A stretch of DNA of 24,725 nucleotides from Didymodactylos carnosus. Taxonomy: Eukaryota; Rotifera; Eurotatoria; Philodinida; Philodinidae. Positions 9,101 to 18,680 of this stretch are shown here, piece after piece. The DNA is taken from contig CAJNOQ010002360.1 of assembly GCA_905250885.1 (NCBI GenBank), positions 1-24,725 of the forward strand, read 5' to 3'. The notes beneath the pieces are model-generated. The model was not told where the DNA came from, did no database searches, and saw only the letters and a program-made list of their open reading frames with translations. The first letter of the stretch is position 1. Each line of letters begins with the position of its first letter. Made by a program: the position numbers and the translations under genes.

Positions 9101-12100
9101 GACAAAAATTCTACGCACACTTCCTGTCTAATTCCCACTAGGATCTTACAGAATTCTAACATGAAGGATCCACCTAATAACTTCCTAGCGGGATCCTAAA
9201 ATGCTAGGACCCTACTAAGATTTCGCTTAAGTTTGTTTAGGATCCTAACAGAATCTTAGAAAATCCTATGACTTTCAGGTATACCTAATTTCATTAGGAT
9301 TTTGTTAAGATCCTAAATAAACTTAAGTGGAATCCTAGTGGGAAATTGTTAGGATATGTCTCGGATCCCGTCAGGAAATTCATAAAGATTTTACTAGGGT
9401 AAGATCAAAAATAAGCTTGCAAATGAATAAATTGTTGAAAACAGATAAAATTACGTCTCCTTGCTAACCAAAAAATCTACGAAAATTGTACGTCTGCAAC
9501 CAGGCGGAAACTGATGTAACTAGACCAAAATGGTGCCATTTTCTTTACCCAATCTGTTACAGTAGGATAATTGAAACAAAATTTTCGTTTTTTCTATATA
9601 ATTAGTAGTTGAAGGACAAATATTCTTCTTCAGGTATTTGTATTAACCGAAGCATTACTTGATGAACAAAAGGATGTTGGTGAATATTGTCATAAACATA
9701 ATATTAAATTAGTGATATGTAATACAAAAGGATTGTTCGGGTAAGATACAAAAGTGCCCACAATCTGATGATACATATTTCTAATTATTTTATATCTCTT
9801 TATAGTCAAATATTTTGCGATTTTGGTGAAAATTTTCTAGTATTGGATACAAATGGTGAAAATCCACTTATGCAAATTGTAACCGAAATTAGTAATGTAC
9901 ATATATATCAAACGTTGACTATTTTGACCAAGTGAAGCTTGCATAAGTTTAATAGAATTTTATTTAGGATAATCCGGGTGTTGTTTTTCTGTCTTTTGAT
10001 AAACGCCATGGTTTTGAAGATGGATCATATGTCACATTTTCTGGTGTCAAAGGGATGACCGAAGTTAATGGAAAAGAATTTAAAATAGGTGTTCCAAGTA
10101 AGTTGTTTGTTTTTCTTCGTTGCAACATCATGATGTCTACATATACAGTACAGATTTCGAGTTACTACATACGCTTCGCTCCTATCCGAAGATAACAATT
10201 TAGAATGAGCAAGAGATAGATAACTTGATGATTTATTTTATTTTTCAAAAGGCCCGTACACGCTCACAATTGATGATACATCTAGTTTTGGAGCATATGC
10301 TGGTGGTGGAACAGTCACAGAAGTGAAGAAACCAGAAATATTACAATTTGTATGCTTAAGTCAAAGTTTGAACTTTTATTCTCAAAGTAACAAATAGTAA
10401 TTTTACTGCACTCGCTTATTACGTTTAGAAATCATTTTCTCAATCATTAACTGAACCGGATATGTTAATCTGTGATTTTGCTAAAATGTATATGCCTGGA
10501 AATTTACACGTTGCATTTCAAGCATTATGTGCATATAAAATAAAATATGGTGAACCACCTAAACCATGGGATGATGTAATTACGGCAAGGAATAATTTAG
10601 ACATGAAGTAAAAACTTGAATCTTTTTCTTTAGAACGATGCCGAAAAATTTTATGAATTAGCAAAAGAAATCAATTGTAAAACACCTGATAAACCAATTA
10701 CTGATGAATTAAATAAACATGTAATGCATTTATTTTCAAAAACATGTACGGGTGATTTATGTCCAATGCAAGCTGTCATTGGCGGAATAGCTGCGCAAGA
10801 AGTGATGAAAGTATGTAAATAGAGGTAACGTTCTATTTGTGATTTGTCATGTCTTAACTTTTTCAGGCAGTTACAGGCAAATTTAAACCGATCAAACAAT
10901 TTTTCTATTTTGATGCAATCGAATGTTTACCAGAAAATATTTTTAATCCACCATCAACTGATTCCACAATAACGATATCACCAATAGAAGCACCCTCCAT
11001 AAAATTAGCAAATAAAAACTCACGATATTATTCGCAAGCCATTGTATTTGGTGATGAGTTTCAACAGAGACTAGGAGAATCCAAATATTTTGTTGTAAGT
11101 AACTGTACTACTTATAAATTGCTGGAGTTTTCCGCATCTTTCTGTAGGAAATATGCGTGATTTGTCTTATTGATGTTGCTATAACAGTTCACATTTTTAA
11201 GTTTGATATCTTTCTCTAAAACAAAGCGTATTTTGTTAATATCTTGTTTCAGTTTTGATATTAATGGTTAGTTCATAGATTTTGAATTTGTTTACAGGTT
11301 GGTTCAGGAGCTATTGGATGTGAAATGTTGAAAAATTTTGCTATGATGGGTATTGGATGTCAAAAAAATGGTGCTATTTATGTAACAGATATGGATAGTA
11401 TTGAAAAATCAAATTTAAATCGACAGTTTTTGTTTCGACAATGGAATATTGGGGTGTGTACGACACATTTAGCATTTTATTTGATAACTTTTTATTTTCA
11501 ATTTTTTCTTACTAGCAAATGAAATCGAAAGTTGCTGCTGAAGCTGTTAAACAAATGAACAGTGATGTTAATATTCATGCATTTATTGAACGCGTTGCTT
11601 CGGAAACAGAACATATGTATGATTCTAACTTTTTTAATCAATTAGATGGTGTTGTTAATGCATTAGATAACGTTGCTGCACGTAAGTCTGATATGAAAGA
11701 TAAAAATCATCATATCAATTTCTATTCTAATTTTTATTTCAGGACAATATATCGATCAGCGTTGTGTTTATTATCGTAAGACATTGGTTGATAGTGGTAC
11801 ACTAGGAACAAAAGCCAGTGTTCAAGTTGTTATTCCTCATATAACAGAATCTTATTCATCCACAACCGATCCACCTGACCCATCTATTGCAATGTGTACA
11901 TTAAAACATTTTCCCTTTTTAATTGAACATTCAATTGAATGGGCAAGAGATTATTTTGAAGGCGCATTTACAAATCCAATCAAATTGGCTAAAGAATATC
12001 AAAAAAATCCGAAGGAATTTTTAGATCGTGTACAAAAATTGACAGCTTATCAAAAACAAGATGAAATCAATACTGTACAGCGTATACTGGGTCCAGATCG

Positions 12101-14764
12101 TCCGAAATCATTCCCAGATTGTATCAAATGGGCAAAAGAAGTATTTCAAGTACAATTTTATAATACAATTGTACAACTACTATTCAATTTTCCGCATGAT
12201 CAAGTAACATCAACCGGTGATCGTTTTTGGAGTGGTAATAAACGTTGTCCACATGAGATTCAATTTGATGTCGAAAATAAATTACATATGGATTTTATTT
12301 ATACTGCATCAAATTTGTGTGCTGCAATGTATTCTATTCCACAAAATAGAGATCGTACACAAATAAAAAATCATGTAGCAACAATTCAATTGCCTACTTT
12401 TACACCAAAACATGGTGTTACAATACTTGACGATGATGAACAAATGAAAGCAGCAAACGAAAATCGTGATCACGGTGATGACGAAAATGGAACGATCGAA
12501 TTACCAGAGTTATTACAAAAATTACCAAAATTAGAAGATATCTTAGATGTTAAATTAAACCCAGTAGAATTTGAAAAAGATGATGATACAAATTTTCATA
12601 TTGATTTTATTACAGCCGCATCGAATTTAAGAGCTGAAAATTATGAAATTACTCCAGCTGAACGTAGTAAAACAAAACAAATTTCTGGTAGAATTATTCC
12701 AGCGATAGCAACAACAACAGCTATGGTCACTGGTCTTGTGTGTTTGGAAGTCTACAAATTTTTTCAAAAACATAAAAACATTGAATCATATCGAAATGCT
12801 TTTGTCAATTTATCATTACCATTTTTTGGACTCTCTGAACCAGTGCCACCAAAAAAAAGTAAAGTAAGTAAAACATCGTATGTAGTTTGGCGAAGATTTC
12901 ATCTTATATTACGATAGCAGCTATATATATGTTGCAGGAGAAATTAAAATCCAGTAGAATTTAAAATTGTCCTAGTAAAAATTAAGATTTTAATTTTTCC
13001 TAGTGTAAATTAAAATCAACATATTCACAAACACGAAAACTCAATTATCCAGCTTTAGAGCTCAAATTTTAGTTTGCTGAAAAGCGTACCACGTTTATGG
13101 ACATCAGGTGAAGATTATGAACAATGACTGCGAATCCAACAGTCTCTGTCCGACCAAAATATATCCGTAAGTTCGAGTACAGGTCACAAAACGTTTACGG
13201 ATCAAATTCTGCTCACAAATTGCAGTTTTTACATTCTCAGTCATTGTTCATAATCTTCATCTGACGTCCATAAACATTGTACGCTTTTTAACTACTAAAA
13301 ACTAAAATTCGAGCTGGAGAATTTTAAATTCCACTTGATTATAATTTCTCCTGTTACATATATCGGGTGGCCCAGATAAAATCGGACACTTTCATTCGTT
13401 GTTTTTGAGGCACTAGTCCTAAGAATTTGTTCTAAGATCAATCGATAGAGAATTAAATTCTCTGCAAAACCTGCTATTTGGATCGCTGAATCTCTAATAG
13501 CATTTTCTGCATTTTCTTGTTTGAGCACTATTCAAAATATTGAAGGGTGCTGAGTTGTCAAATTGCGACAAGCTTTTGTCATCTCCTTTTTTGAGATTTT
13601 TAGCCCATTGTCTGAGGTTCAATAGTTAATTATTCTACGTAGAACGACAGAGAATGTTGTGCTCTATCGATCTCATTCATTTACAACTTCATACAATGTT
13701 TCTGCTACGCCAGCTGGACTTATCATTAGCTCTCAGCCGGCTTTTCAATTTTTTCCAATTAAAGTAATTTCTTTTTGATTAATAATTTCAATTGAGAAAT
13801 GTTTTCATTCATTTCTGACAATCCTAAACCTAACGGGAGAGGAGTTTTAAGGCTTCAAGAAAAACGCCCGTGGCTCCCGAATCATGGATTTTCGAGATGT
13901 CGCTTGGATCTGGTTTTGTAGAGGACACCTTAGATTATCCGTATATGAAAAAAACTGATAGATTTCTATGTAAAACTTTGGAACTATAAGCTGGTTTTCC
14001 AGAGATCCAGAGGCATTTAGAAATTCTTTCGCGATCCAAACAAAGATTTTGGTTTCTGCATATTATTATATGCTGCGGTCTTGGCTACACGATGGCGAAA
14101 ACCCGATCTCGATGGCTCATTCCTTTCTCCAGTTATTCATGTCGCAATCACCCACACTATATTTTAGCTGGATAGTAGTAATTAAACAGTCGAAATTTTG
14201 CTAAAGAAATTTGTATTCATTAAATTCATCTTTATTTTAGTTTCTTGACAAAGAATTTACATTATGGGATCGATTTGAAGTAGAAACTGATATGACGCTT
14301 GAAGAACTTATCGAATATTTTAAGGTAGAAAACGAAAGAAATTGTTGTATGTATCCTTTGATATCATTTTTGTACTTAATCTTGTATTTAGAGAGAACAC
14401 AAAATTGTTATAACTATGTTAGCTACTGGAATGACTGTCATTTATTCGCGTCATTTCATGAAGAACCCAGATAAAGCTCAAGATATGCATAAAAAGTGAG
14501 TATGACAATGCTGTTTTCTCAAAGTTTCTTCCACGCACGAATCTACTGGTTACTAAACTGTATTACTGTTGTCTGTTATATGCTGTAGAACATATTCTTA
14601 GGCTTAACTGTTCCGTCTCTTTTAGAATATCTGAATTGTATGCAACTAATATAAAAGCGGAAATACCATCACATGTAAAGGCGTTGGTACTGGATGTGTT
14701 ATGCGACGATTTAGAAGGAAACGATATTGAGGATGTTCCATATATTAATTATAAATTTCGATAA
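6189..14764 (+). CDS. UBA1: Ubiquitin-activating enzyme E1 (UBA1), complete, 15 exons
   Basis: This E1 adenylates ubiquitin with ATP, holds it as a thioester on its catalytic cysteine and passes it to E2 enzymes, in cytosol and nucleus. Exons: 6189-6452, 6522-6662, 9634-9740, 9806-9896, 9968-10097, 10252-10349, 10429-10575, 10634-10810, 10867-11094, 11298-11453, 11516-11681, 11743-12863, 14241-14324, 14392-14495, 14626-14764. All introns are GT-AG and all junction phases agree, giving 1050 residues (human UBA1 has 1058). Seen in the protein: inactive adenylation half with [13 protein letters not shown] (51-63) and DLSSQ (84-88); active adenylation domain with VGSGAIGC (462-469), [17 protein letters not shown] (492-508) and ALDN (562-565); catalytic Cys620 in [20 protein letters not shown] (845-853) and IPAIATTT (887-894); C-terminal ubiquitin-fold domain about 943-1050 with TLWDRFEV. 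The start is fixed by the in-frame TAG at 6174. No frameshift or stop is seen. Exon 12 alone spans the catalytic-cysteine half. Introns 2 and 12 are inflated by transposons. Confidence 0.97.
6894..6955. repeat. Left subterminal GAGTC repeats of the hAT-like element
   Basis: GAGTC occurs repeatedly, including GAGTCCGAGTCCGAGTC near 6920-6936 and GTCGAGTCGAGTC near 6943-6955. The same word recurs at 7183-7200 and, as a mixture of GAGTC and GACTC, at 8408-8500 near the other end. The placement beside both termini suggests binding sites for the mobilising transposase, by analogy with other hAT elements. Confidence 0.65.
6970..7176. repeat. Fold-back unit inside the hAT-like element
   Basis: Two arms of about 73 bp are inverted copies. 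The left starts ATATCACCGATTAAAA at 6970; the right ends TGTCGGTGATAT at 7176. Shared inner words include TTTAGAGTTAAAGAAAA and GTATTCAGCA. The outermost TATCACCGA/TCGGTGATA could be the ends of a TA-inserted MITE (TA at 6971-6972 and 7174-7175). The unit may be a separate insertion or an original part of the hAT-like element. Confidence 0.65.
7224..7324. repeat. 31-bp inverted repeat with 39-bp spacer
   Basis: The arm at 7224-7254 (starting TATATGTAATAGCGCTGACG) pairs with 7294-7324, with about two mismatches, sharing GCTGACGAAGA and CAAGAC. It borders the 3' end of the retrotransposon insertion at 7333. The arms end just where the retrotransposon's target duplication begins (7323). It could be a small fold-back that served as the retrotransposon's target. 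Confidence 0.6.
7333..8303 (-). mobile_element. 5'-truncated non-LTR retrotransposon inside the hAT-like element
   Basis: The insertion is flanked by a perfect 10-bp duplication TACTCTAACT (7323-7332 and 8304-8313), consistent with target-primed reverse transcription. On the minus strand its 3' end is a short run of ATC units (GATGATGAT on the + strand right after 7332), a tail type known in several non-LTR clades. It contains the C-terminal part of a reverse transcriptase and about 210 bp of 3' sequence (7333-7544), which is rich in AAACAAAC-like words. At 971 bp it lacks the endonuclease and the first half of the reverse transcriptase, so it is a dead 5'-truncated copy. Confidence 0.75.
7545..8300 (-). 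pseudogene. Broken reverse transcriptase C-terminal part (Jockey-like)
   Basis: Read on the minus strand from 8300, the first frame gives [15 protein letters not shown], with the YADD catalytic box of reverse transcriptases. After a frame change it gives [18 protein letters not shown] and [15 protein letters not shown], the conserved K-x-x-x-LG block of Jockey/CR1-like elements, followed by a stop. After another shift comes an open frame of 132 codons (7545-7943) with [19 protein letters not shown], the usual 'LQRIQN' region after the thumb. At least two frameshifts and one internal stop make it non-functional. The clade is inferred by eye only. Confidence 0.75.
9094..9401. repeat. TAGGATCCTA fold-back element in intron 2
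   Basis: The region starts TACCCTAG and ends CTAGGGTA, and between them many variants of TAGGATCCTA occur. The two halves are imperfect inverted copies: CTTAAGTTTGTTTAGGATCC on the left (near 9222) pairs with the complement of AGATCCTAAATAAACTTAAG on the right (near 9308). The structure is a long imperfect hairpin of about 308 bp centred near 9275. No reading frame or target duplication is evident. It resembles a MITE or fold-back transposon, but the superfamily cannot be named. Confidence 0.6.
12930..13358. mobile_element. TA-flanked inverted-repeat element (MITE) in intron 12
   Basis: Ends: TGTTGCAGGAGAAATTA on the left and, on the minus strand, TGTAACAGGAGAAATTA on the right, both next to TA (12928-12929 and 13359-13360). 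Inner arms also pair strongly: GAAGATTATGAACAATGACT near 13110 is mirrored near 13255. There is no coding capacity. The TA duplication points to the Tc1/mariner or a related superfamily. The left arm carries extra material between about 12972 and 13040, including a secondary inverted repeat around AAATTAAAATC. Confidence 0.65.
13363..13803. mobile_element. Partial copy of the GGGTGGCCCAGATAAAA element
   Basis: It starts TCGGGTGGCCCAGATAAAAT directly after TA at 13361-13362. It then runs colinear with the reverse complement of 22473 down to about 21880, after removing the small insertion at 22173-22328. Shared words include CTGCTATTTG, TTCAAAATATTGAAG, CCATTGTCTGAGGTTCAATA and TCTACGTAGAAC. 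Similarity fades after about 13803 and no second end is seen, so the copy is truncated or decayed. It abuts the preceding element with only TATA between them. Confidence 0.65.
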
Positions 14765-15988
14765 ATGTATAAATTCAGATGATTTTATAGATGATTTTCA
14801 TCGGTTCCCAATTAGATCAGTTAGGGAAAAAGGAAATTTATCACTATTTGGTTCGCTTTGACTATATTTTGACTAAATTCTTTCTTTCTTATTTTCCTTT
14901 TCTTTTTTTTCGAAAGTAAATAACTTGTGTTCAATCGTCATATTTTTAAATGCTGTTTTTTTTTTTGTTACAATGTTTACATAATTTGTTGTCTTCGTTT
15001 TTTTCTTTATTTTACGTGATAAAATATGCTTATGCTTTATAGAAAAATAAGGAGTTTGATTGTTTTACAATCATAAGTGGACGCCATTCAAAATTAGATC
15101 CGTCGTACATTAGAAAATGAATATTCAGGAAAGGATCTGTGAAAAAATCAAGCATACGTGGAAAATAGTTCTTGTTCATTGAATTATTAGGTGTATGTCT
15201 ACCACAACTTTTGTTGTAGTTATAAGCCTTTATGCTTTTTGATCTACACCTTTGACACAGTTCATGTAACATCTTTTATTATTCCTTCTTTCTTTATTTT
15301 TCGGTTTTTTTTTTTTCTTTTATGTCAATAAATATGCAAGACAAGAATTCTCCATTCACAATTCTCCATAAATTCAAGTTTTTATATCCCAGAATCCATT
15401 GCTCCCTAAATCATTCATTTCTAAAAAACCGCCTCAAAATCGTTTCATCCAAAAACACATGGTTTGATATTTTTAAATTTTTTTATTCCGTTCTCTTTTT
15501 TATAATCTTGAATTATATATCAGCCGAACGAGCAAAAAAAAATATGAACAAAATGTGATATTTTAAGGATCTTCAAACTAAAACTTAATATGGATAAAAC
15601 TAAAAACAAAATATTCTGAATTAAGAAACGCAAAAATTATTATTTAAATCGATCATACTTGAGGATTAGCCTTAAGAAGAGTAAAAAGTAGAATCATCCA
15701 TTTTGATGAACCAAAGTCTTTTGTTGATGTTGTACACAGGACATCTGTTGTTTATCTATGCTGTGTCGACCACTGATGTTGCGCACGAAAAGGATATAAT
15801 AACTGATAATGTAAAAAAGACCAAAGAAACTATCCTGTATTTGAAAATAATTACGAAAACGAAAGAAAAAGTTAACAACGTTTTTGTTGCGTACTTATGT
15901 AATCAAGGGTTAAACTATCCATTGTGATACGACAAAATTAATCTTTAGAGCTTTCACTTCCAGTACTGTCGATATTCACACGCCGGAC
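14765..15988. other. 3' flank of the E1 gene, no gene seen
   Basis: The stop codon is at 14762-14764. A possible variant poly(A) signal AGTAAA lies at 14915-14920 after a T-rich run; no canonical AATAAA occurs before about 15327. The short open frames (for example a minus-strand one ending near 15030 and a plus-strand one at 15703-15927) have strongly AT-driven composition and match nothing I recognise. Long T tracts occur around 14905, 14960 and 15307. Confidence 0.4.
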
Positions 15989-16003
15989 TTTTGGGACACC
16001 CTG
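15989..16003. mobile_element. Isolated mariner-like terminus
   Basis: TTTTGGGACACCCTG is followed by TA. Read on the minus strand this is CAGGGTGTCCCAAAA, close to the end CAGGGTGTTCCAAA of the 3777-4666 element. No partner end was seen within the preceding 1.2 kb, so it appears to be a lone terminus of an old, mostly lost mariner-like element. Its TA is the exact insertion point of the element at 16006-16660. Confidence 0.45.
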
Positions 16004-16005
16004 TA

Positions 16006-16660
16006 AGCTTCTTCCCCCAACAGGCATTGAAAACTGAATAGAAAAATGGTGTTTGATTAATTTCGAAGTTAAAAGCTTGTTCAACATGGACGTTCCAAAC
16101 ACACTTTATAAAGTGCGTAAAAGGGATTTTGTAAGCTTATCTAGTTTTTCGTGTTAGGGTGATTTGTGGGTCATCGATTCATACATTCGAAAAGTATGAA
16201 TCGCTTTTTTTAAATTTTGCTTCATTGCTGAGAAAATTCATTTTTTCTAAATCAGAGGGGAAAAGTTCAAACTCTGCCAGTAATTCTCAATTTTTTCAAT
16301 CAGAACTCAATTTTTAAGCGATAAAAGAATCATATTCGGAATCAGGACCAAAAACTGAGTCGACTAACCTGTATTTCTATCCTATTCGACTACTTTAATT
16401 TTTTCGAATTTTCATGTTGGAAAATTACCGAGATTTTCATTCAAAACTGAAGTCAGCTAAAAATTTTGAAGCCGAGCTTTCGGCGAATCTAATGACCCAC
16501 AAATCACCCTAACACGAAAAACTAGATAAGCTTACAAAATCCCTTTTACGCACTTTATAAAGTGTGTTTGGAACGTCCATGTTGAACAAGCTTTTAACTT
16601 CGAAATTAATCAAACACTATTTTTCTATTCAGTTTTCAATGCCTGTTGGGGAGAGAAGCT
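16006..16660. mobile_element. Young MITE with nearly identical 169-bp inverted arms
   Basis: The arms at 16006-16174 and 16492-16660 are inverted copies that differ at only a few positions, near AGCTTCTTCCCCC against AGCTTCTCTCCCC and at one G/A. Shared words include AACAGGCATTGAAAACTGAA, GTTCAACATGGACGTTCC and CACTTTATAAAGTG. TA flanks both sides (16004-16005 and 16661-16662). The roughly 320-bp core has no coding frame and carries one copy of the dispersed TATTCGGAATCAG repeat (about 16330). High arm identity suggests recent insertion or gene conversion between arms. TA insertion suggests Tc1/mariner-type mobilisation. Confidence 0.75.
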
Positions 16661-16662
16661 TA

Positions 16663-18398
16663 CTTGCGTTTATAATCATGTCAAAAACAGGGACGTGTTC
16701 AAACGCGGTTGATTGCCATTCGATGATTATAGGTGTGGGATCGAGAAACTCAGCTGCAACATTTTCAAATCTGATTCTCTATGCGAGTTCATTATCCCTG
16801 GATACTTACAGTTAAGTTTTACGAAAACTTGTCGAAACTCAAAACTAATACTCAGAGACCTACTCGTTGTATAGTAATGCTCTCAATTGAAAGCTTGCTT
16901 CACACTAGTCGAGAAATTTTGGCTAATAAGAGTCCGAACAAACGAACAAGCATTTTATGTTTCATCGCTCATTTTTTCAGGATTGAGAGAGAAAAAATAC
17001 ATTTTCTTAATCCGCTCGGAATGCTCAATTCAACGATGGATAATAAAGTAAGAAAAAAATTTTGGTTGAATTTTGCATTGTGTGCGCGCACCTTAAATCA
17101 GTCATAACTAGACGAAAAAAATGTCGCACTTATCTGTGCAAGAGGACTTTTTTGAAGAGGACACTTTTCTTCATATGCTGATGCAGTTTGTCAAAAAGCC
17201 TCGATTCGATTGTACAAAATTGTAGGATTTTCTATAAAATCGTGTGTTTTTATGAGTTTCGAAAAGCCTCCTGCAAAACGTTTAAGAATGGTTCTGATAG
17301 AAATATAAACTCTTCATTCTGAAAGTAGACACATGTAGCAAGTCAAATATACCTGTAGAGTATGCTGTAGAATATTCCCTTAATTAAAATGAAAACTAAC
17401 TCTATCACAAATAAATACCTAAAGGATATAAATTAGCCGATTTGAGAGAGCCTTCTGGGCTTTTCTACGGTTCTTGACTTTTAAACACAATAAAAAATAA
17501 AAACGAGGAAAACGTCAAACTTCTATGGGCTACATTCGATGAGATTGATTGTTTATCTTAATTTTAAACCGTTCCGATATTTCTAATTGGTAATCTGAAA
17601 AAACGTTTTTCTTAACACACTAGAAGGGTGTATTTTATCCCTGTGTTTCCAAAATTTTGGGAACAGTTATAGGTAGAGAGCTGACGTGAGTATCATTTGA
17701 TACGATATACGTTTTTGGAAATTTTCGTCAAAGTTGAATGTAAAATAAAAGAATTTTTCCACTATAGGGGATGCCCTCAAAAGCACTTGTTCTCCAATAT
17801 GTTTAACATCCTTTATTTTTCAGCTGGTTATACATTTGAGTCAGTGCAGTTTAATATTAAATTATGAGTCATGGACACATACATTACGTGATCTCGTTAT
17901 TCACCTTATTCTATTGCAAACTCCAATTTGAGATTATTATTCCTTTGTTATCAGTTCTTAAAAACCATTTTCTTTGTCCATCATGGATCCATCATGAGTT
18001 TAGTCTTGGATCATTACAATAGACAGAGATACACATAACAGAACGTTACTGGATACAAATTCACCCAACGTTTTGATTGAATAGATGACGAGGAAAAGGA
18101 TGTCAATAATCATGAATGAGTAGCTAAAAGAAAATTGAAATTCCAACATACTAATGATAGACGGTAAACAAAAAGGCGTACAAGGATGAGAATATTCAAG
18201 AAAATGTTGTGAATTTTGACAATAACAAGCAAGGCCTTATGGACACGAAGGTTTTGTACCAATAGAACTATCATCATCAGTATTAATCCGCGTTAACGGT
18301 TTTGGTGACGTCACACCAGGATTACTATTTTTGATCAGCAAAGATACACTGCCATTCAATTTAGATTTCTTCATCAGCATCTCGGCCTGTCCAAATGT
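16663..18398. other. Intergenic stretch without a recognisable gene
   Basis: The longest open frames (for example 16781-17107, 108 codons) do not resemble any family I know and are bounded by AT-rich DNA. No RNA gene, terminal inverted repeat or clear tandem repeat was seen. Some minus-strand stretches between about 18240 and 18400 read as short protein-like pieces but are interrupted by stops. Confidence 0.4.
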
Positions 18399-18680
18399 AA
18401 CGGAATTTCATTTTTCTAACTTTGAGCTGATTTCATTCACTCGATCAAAAGTTCTAGGCAACGGAATTTTCAAAAATAGACGGTTTTTTTCCGAGCTTTT
18501 AGAACTTTAATTACTTCTCTAAAATTAGGCATCACAGGAAGACCTTGTTTGTATAAAACTTGTAGAATTTTCTTCAGGCTTTCAGAATATCTAATTGGTT
18601 TTGTCTGAGGACGTCTGGATCGGAAAAAAGAGCAAAACTACGTCCGTAACGGAATTTCATTTCGTCACGGAATTTCATCT
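18399..18680. repeat. Four copies of ACGGAATTTCAT-like words
   Basis: ACGGAATTTCAT or close variants occur at about 18400, 18461, 18651 and 18669, the last two almost in tandem. The minus-strand reading between the copies is partly protein-like but broken by stops. The stretch may be an eroded terminal-repeat pair of an element, or decayed coding sequence. The evidence is weak. Confidence 0.3.

Larger units (their letters stand above)
6663..9633 (+). other. Intron 2 of the E1 gene, expanded by nested transposons
   Basis: The donor is GTAAGT after codon 135 and the acceptor is TTCTTCAG before GTATTTGTATTAACC. At 2971 nt it is far longer than the 56-79 nt of most introns in this gene. Much of the excess is the hAT-like element at 6884-8511 and the fold-back at 9094-9401. 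The segments between (8520-9093 and 9402-9633) show no gene; about 8858-8900 carries, on the minus strand, a repeat that recurs at 19511-19562. Confidence 0.9.
12864..14240 (+). other. Intron 12 of the E1 gene, expanded by two inverted-repeat elements
   Basis: The donor GTAAGT follows codon 942 and the acceptor TTTATTTTAG precedes TTTCTTGACAAAGAA. Its length is 1377 nt. It contains the 429-bp element at 12930-13358 and, directly adjoining, a partial copy of the 21369-22473 family from 13363 to about 13803. The stretch 13804-14240 shows nothing further that can be named. Confidence 0.9.

Noticed and set aside
9741-9805. Possible frameshift in the E1 gene between LFG and QIF.
   Set aside because: It is a normal 65-nt GT-AG intron that splits a glycine codon; phases on both sides agree.
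11784-12917. 377-codon frame as a stand-alone protein.
   Set aside because: It is exon 12 of the E1 gene read past its donor site at 12864; splicing to 14241 restores the conserved TLWDRFEV region.
13295-13528. 77-codon minus-strand frame in intron 12.
   Set aside because: It spans the junction of two inverted-repeat elements, and the same arm sequence elsewhere does not keep the frame.
15030-15272. 80-codon minus-strand frame with a cysteine-containing start, next to the E1 3' end.
   Set aside because: No family resemblance, no continuation upstream, and it is flanked by T- and A-rich runs. Judged a chance frame.
16564-17107. Two overlapping plus-strand open frames (83 and 108 codons).
   Set aside because: The first lies largely in an inverted arm of the MITE; the second has no recognisable domain and its composition follows the local AT-rich DNA.
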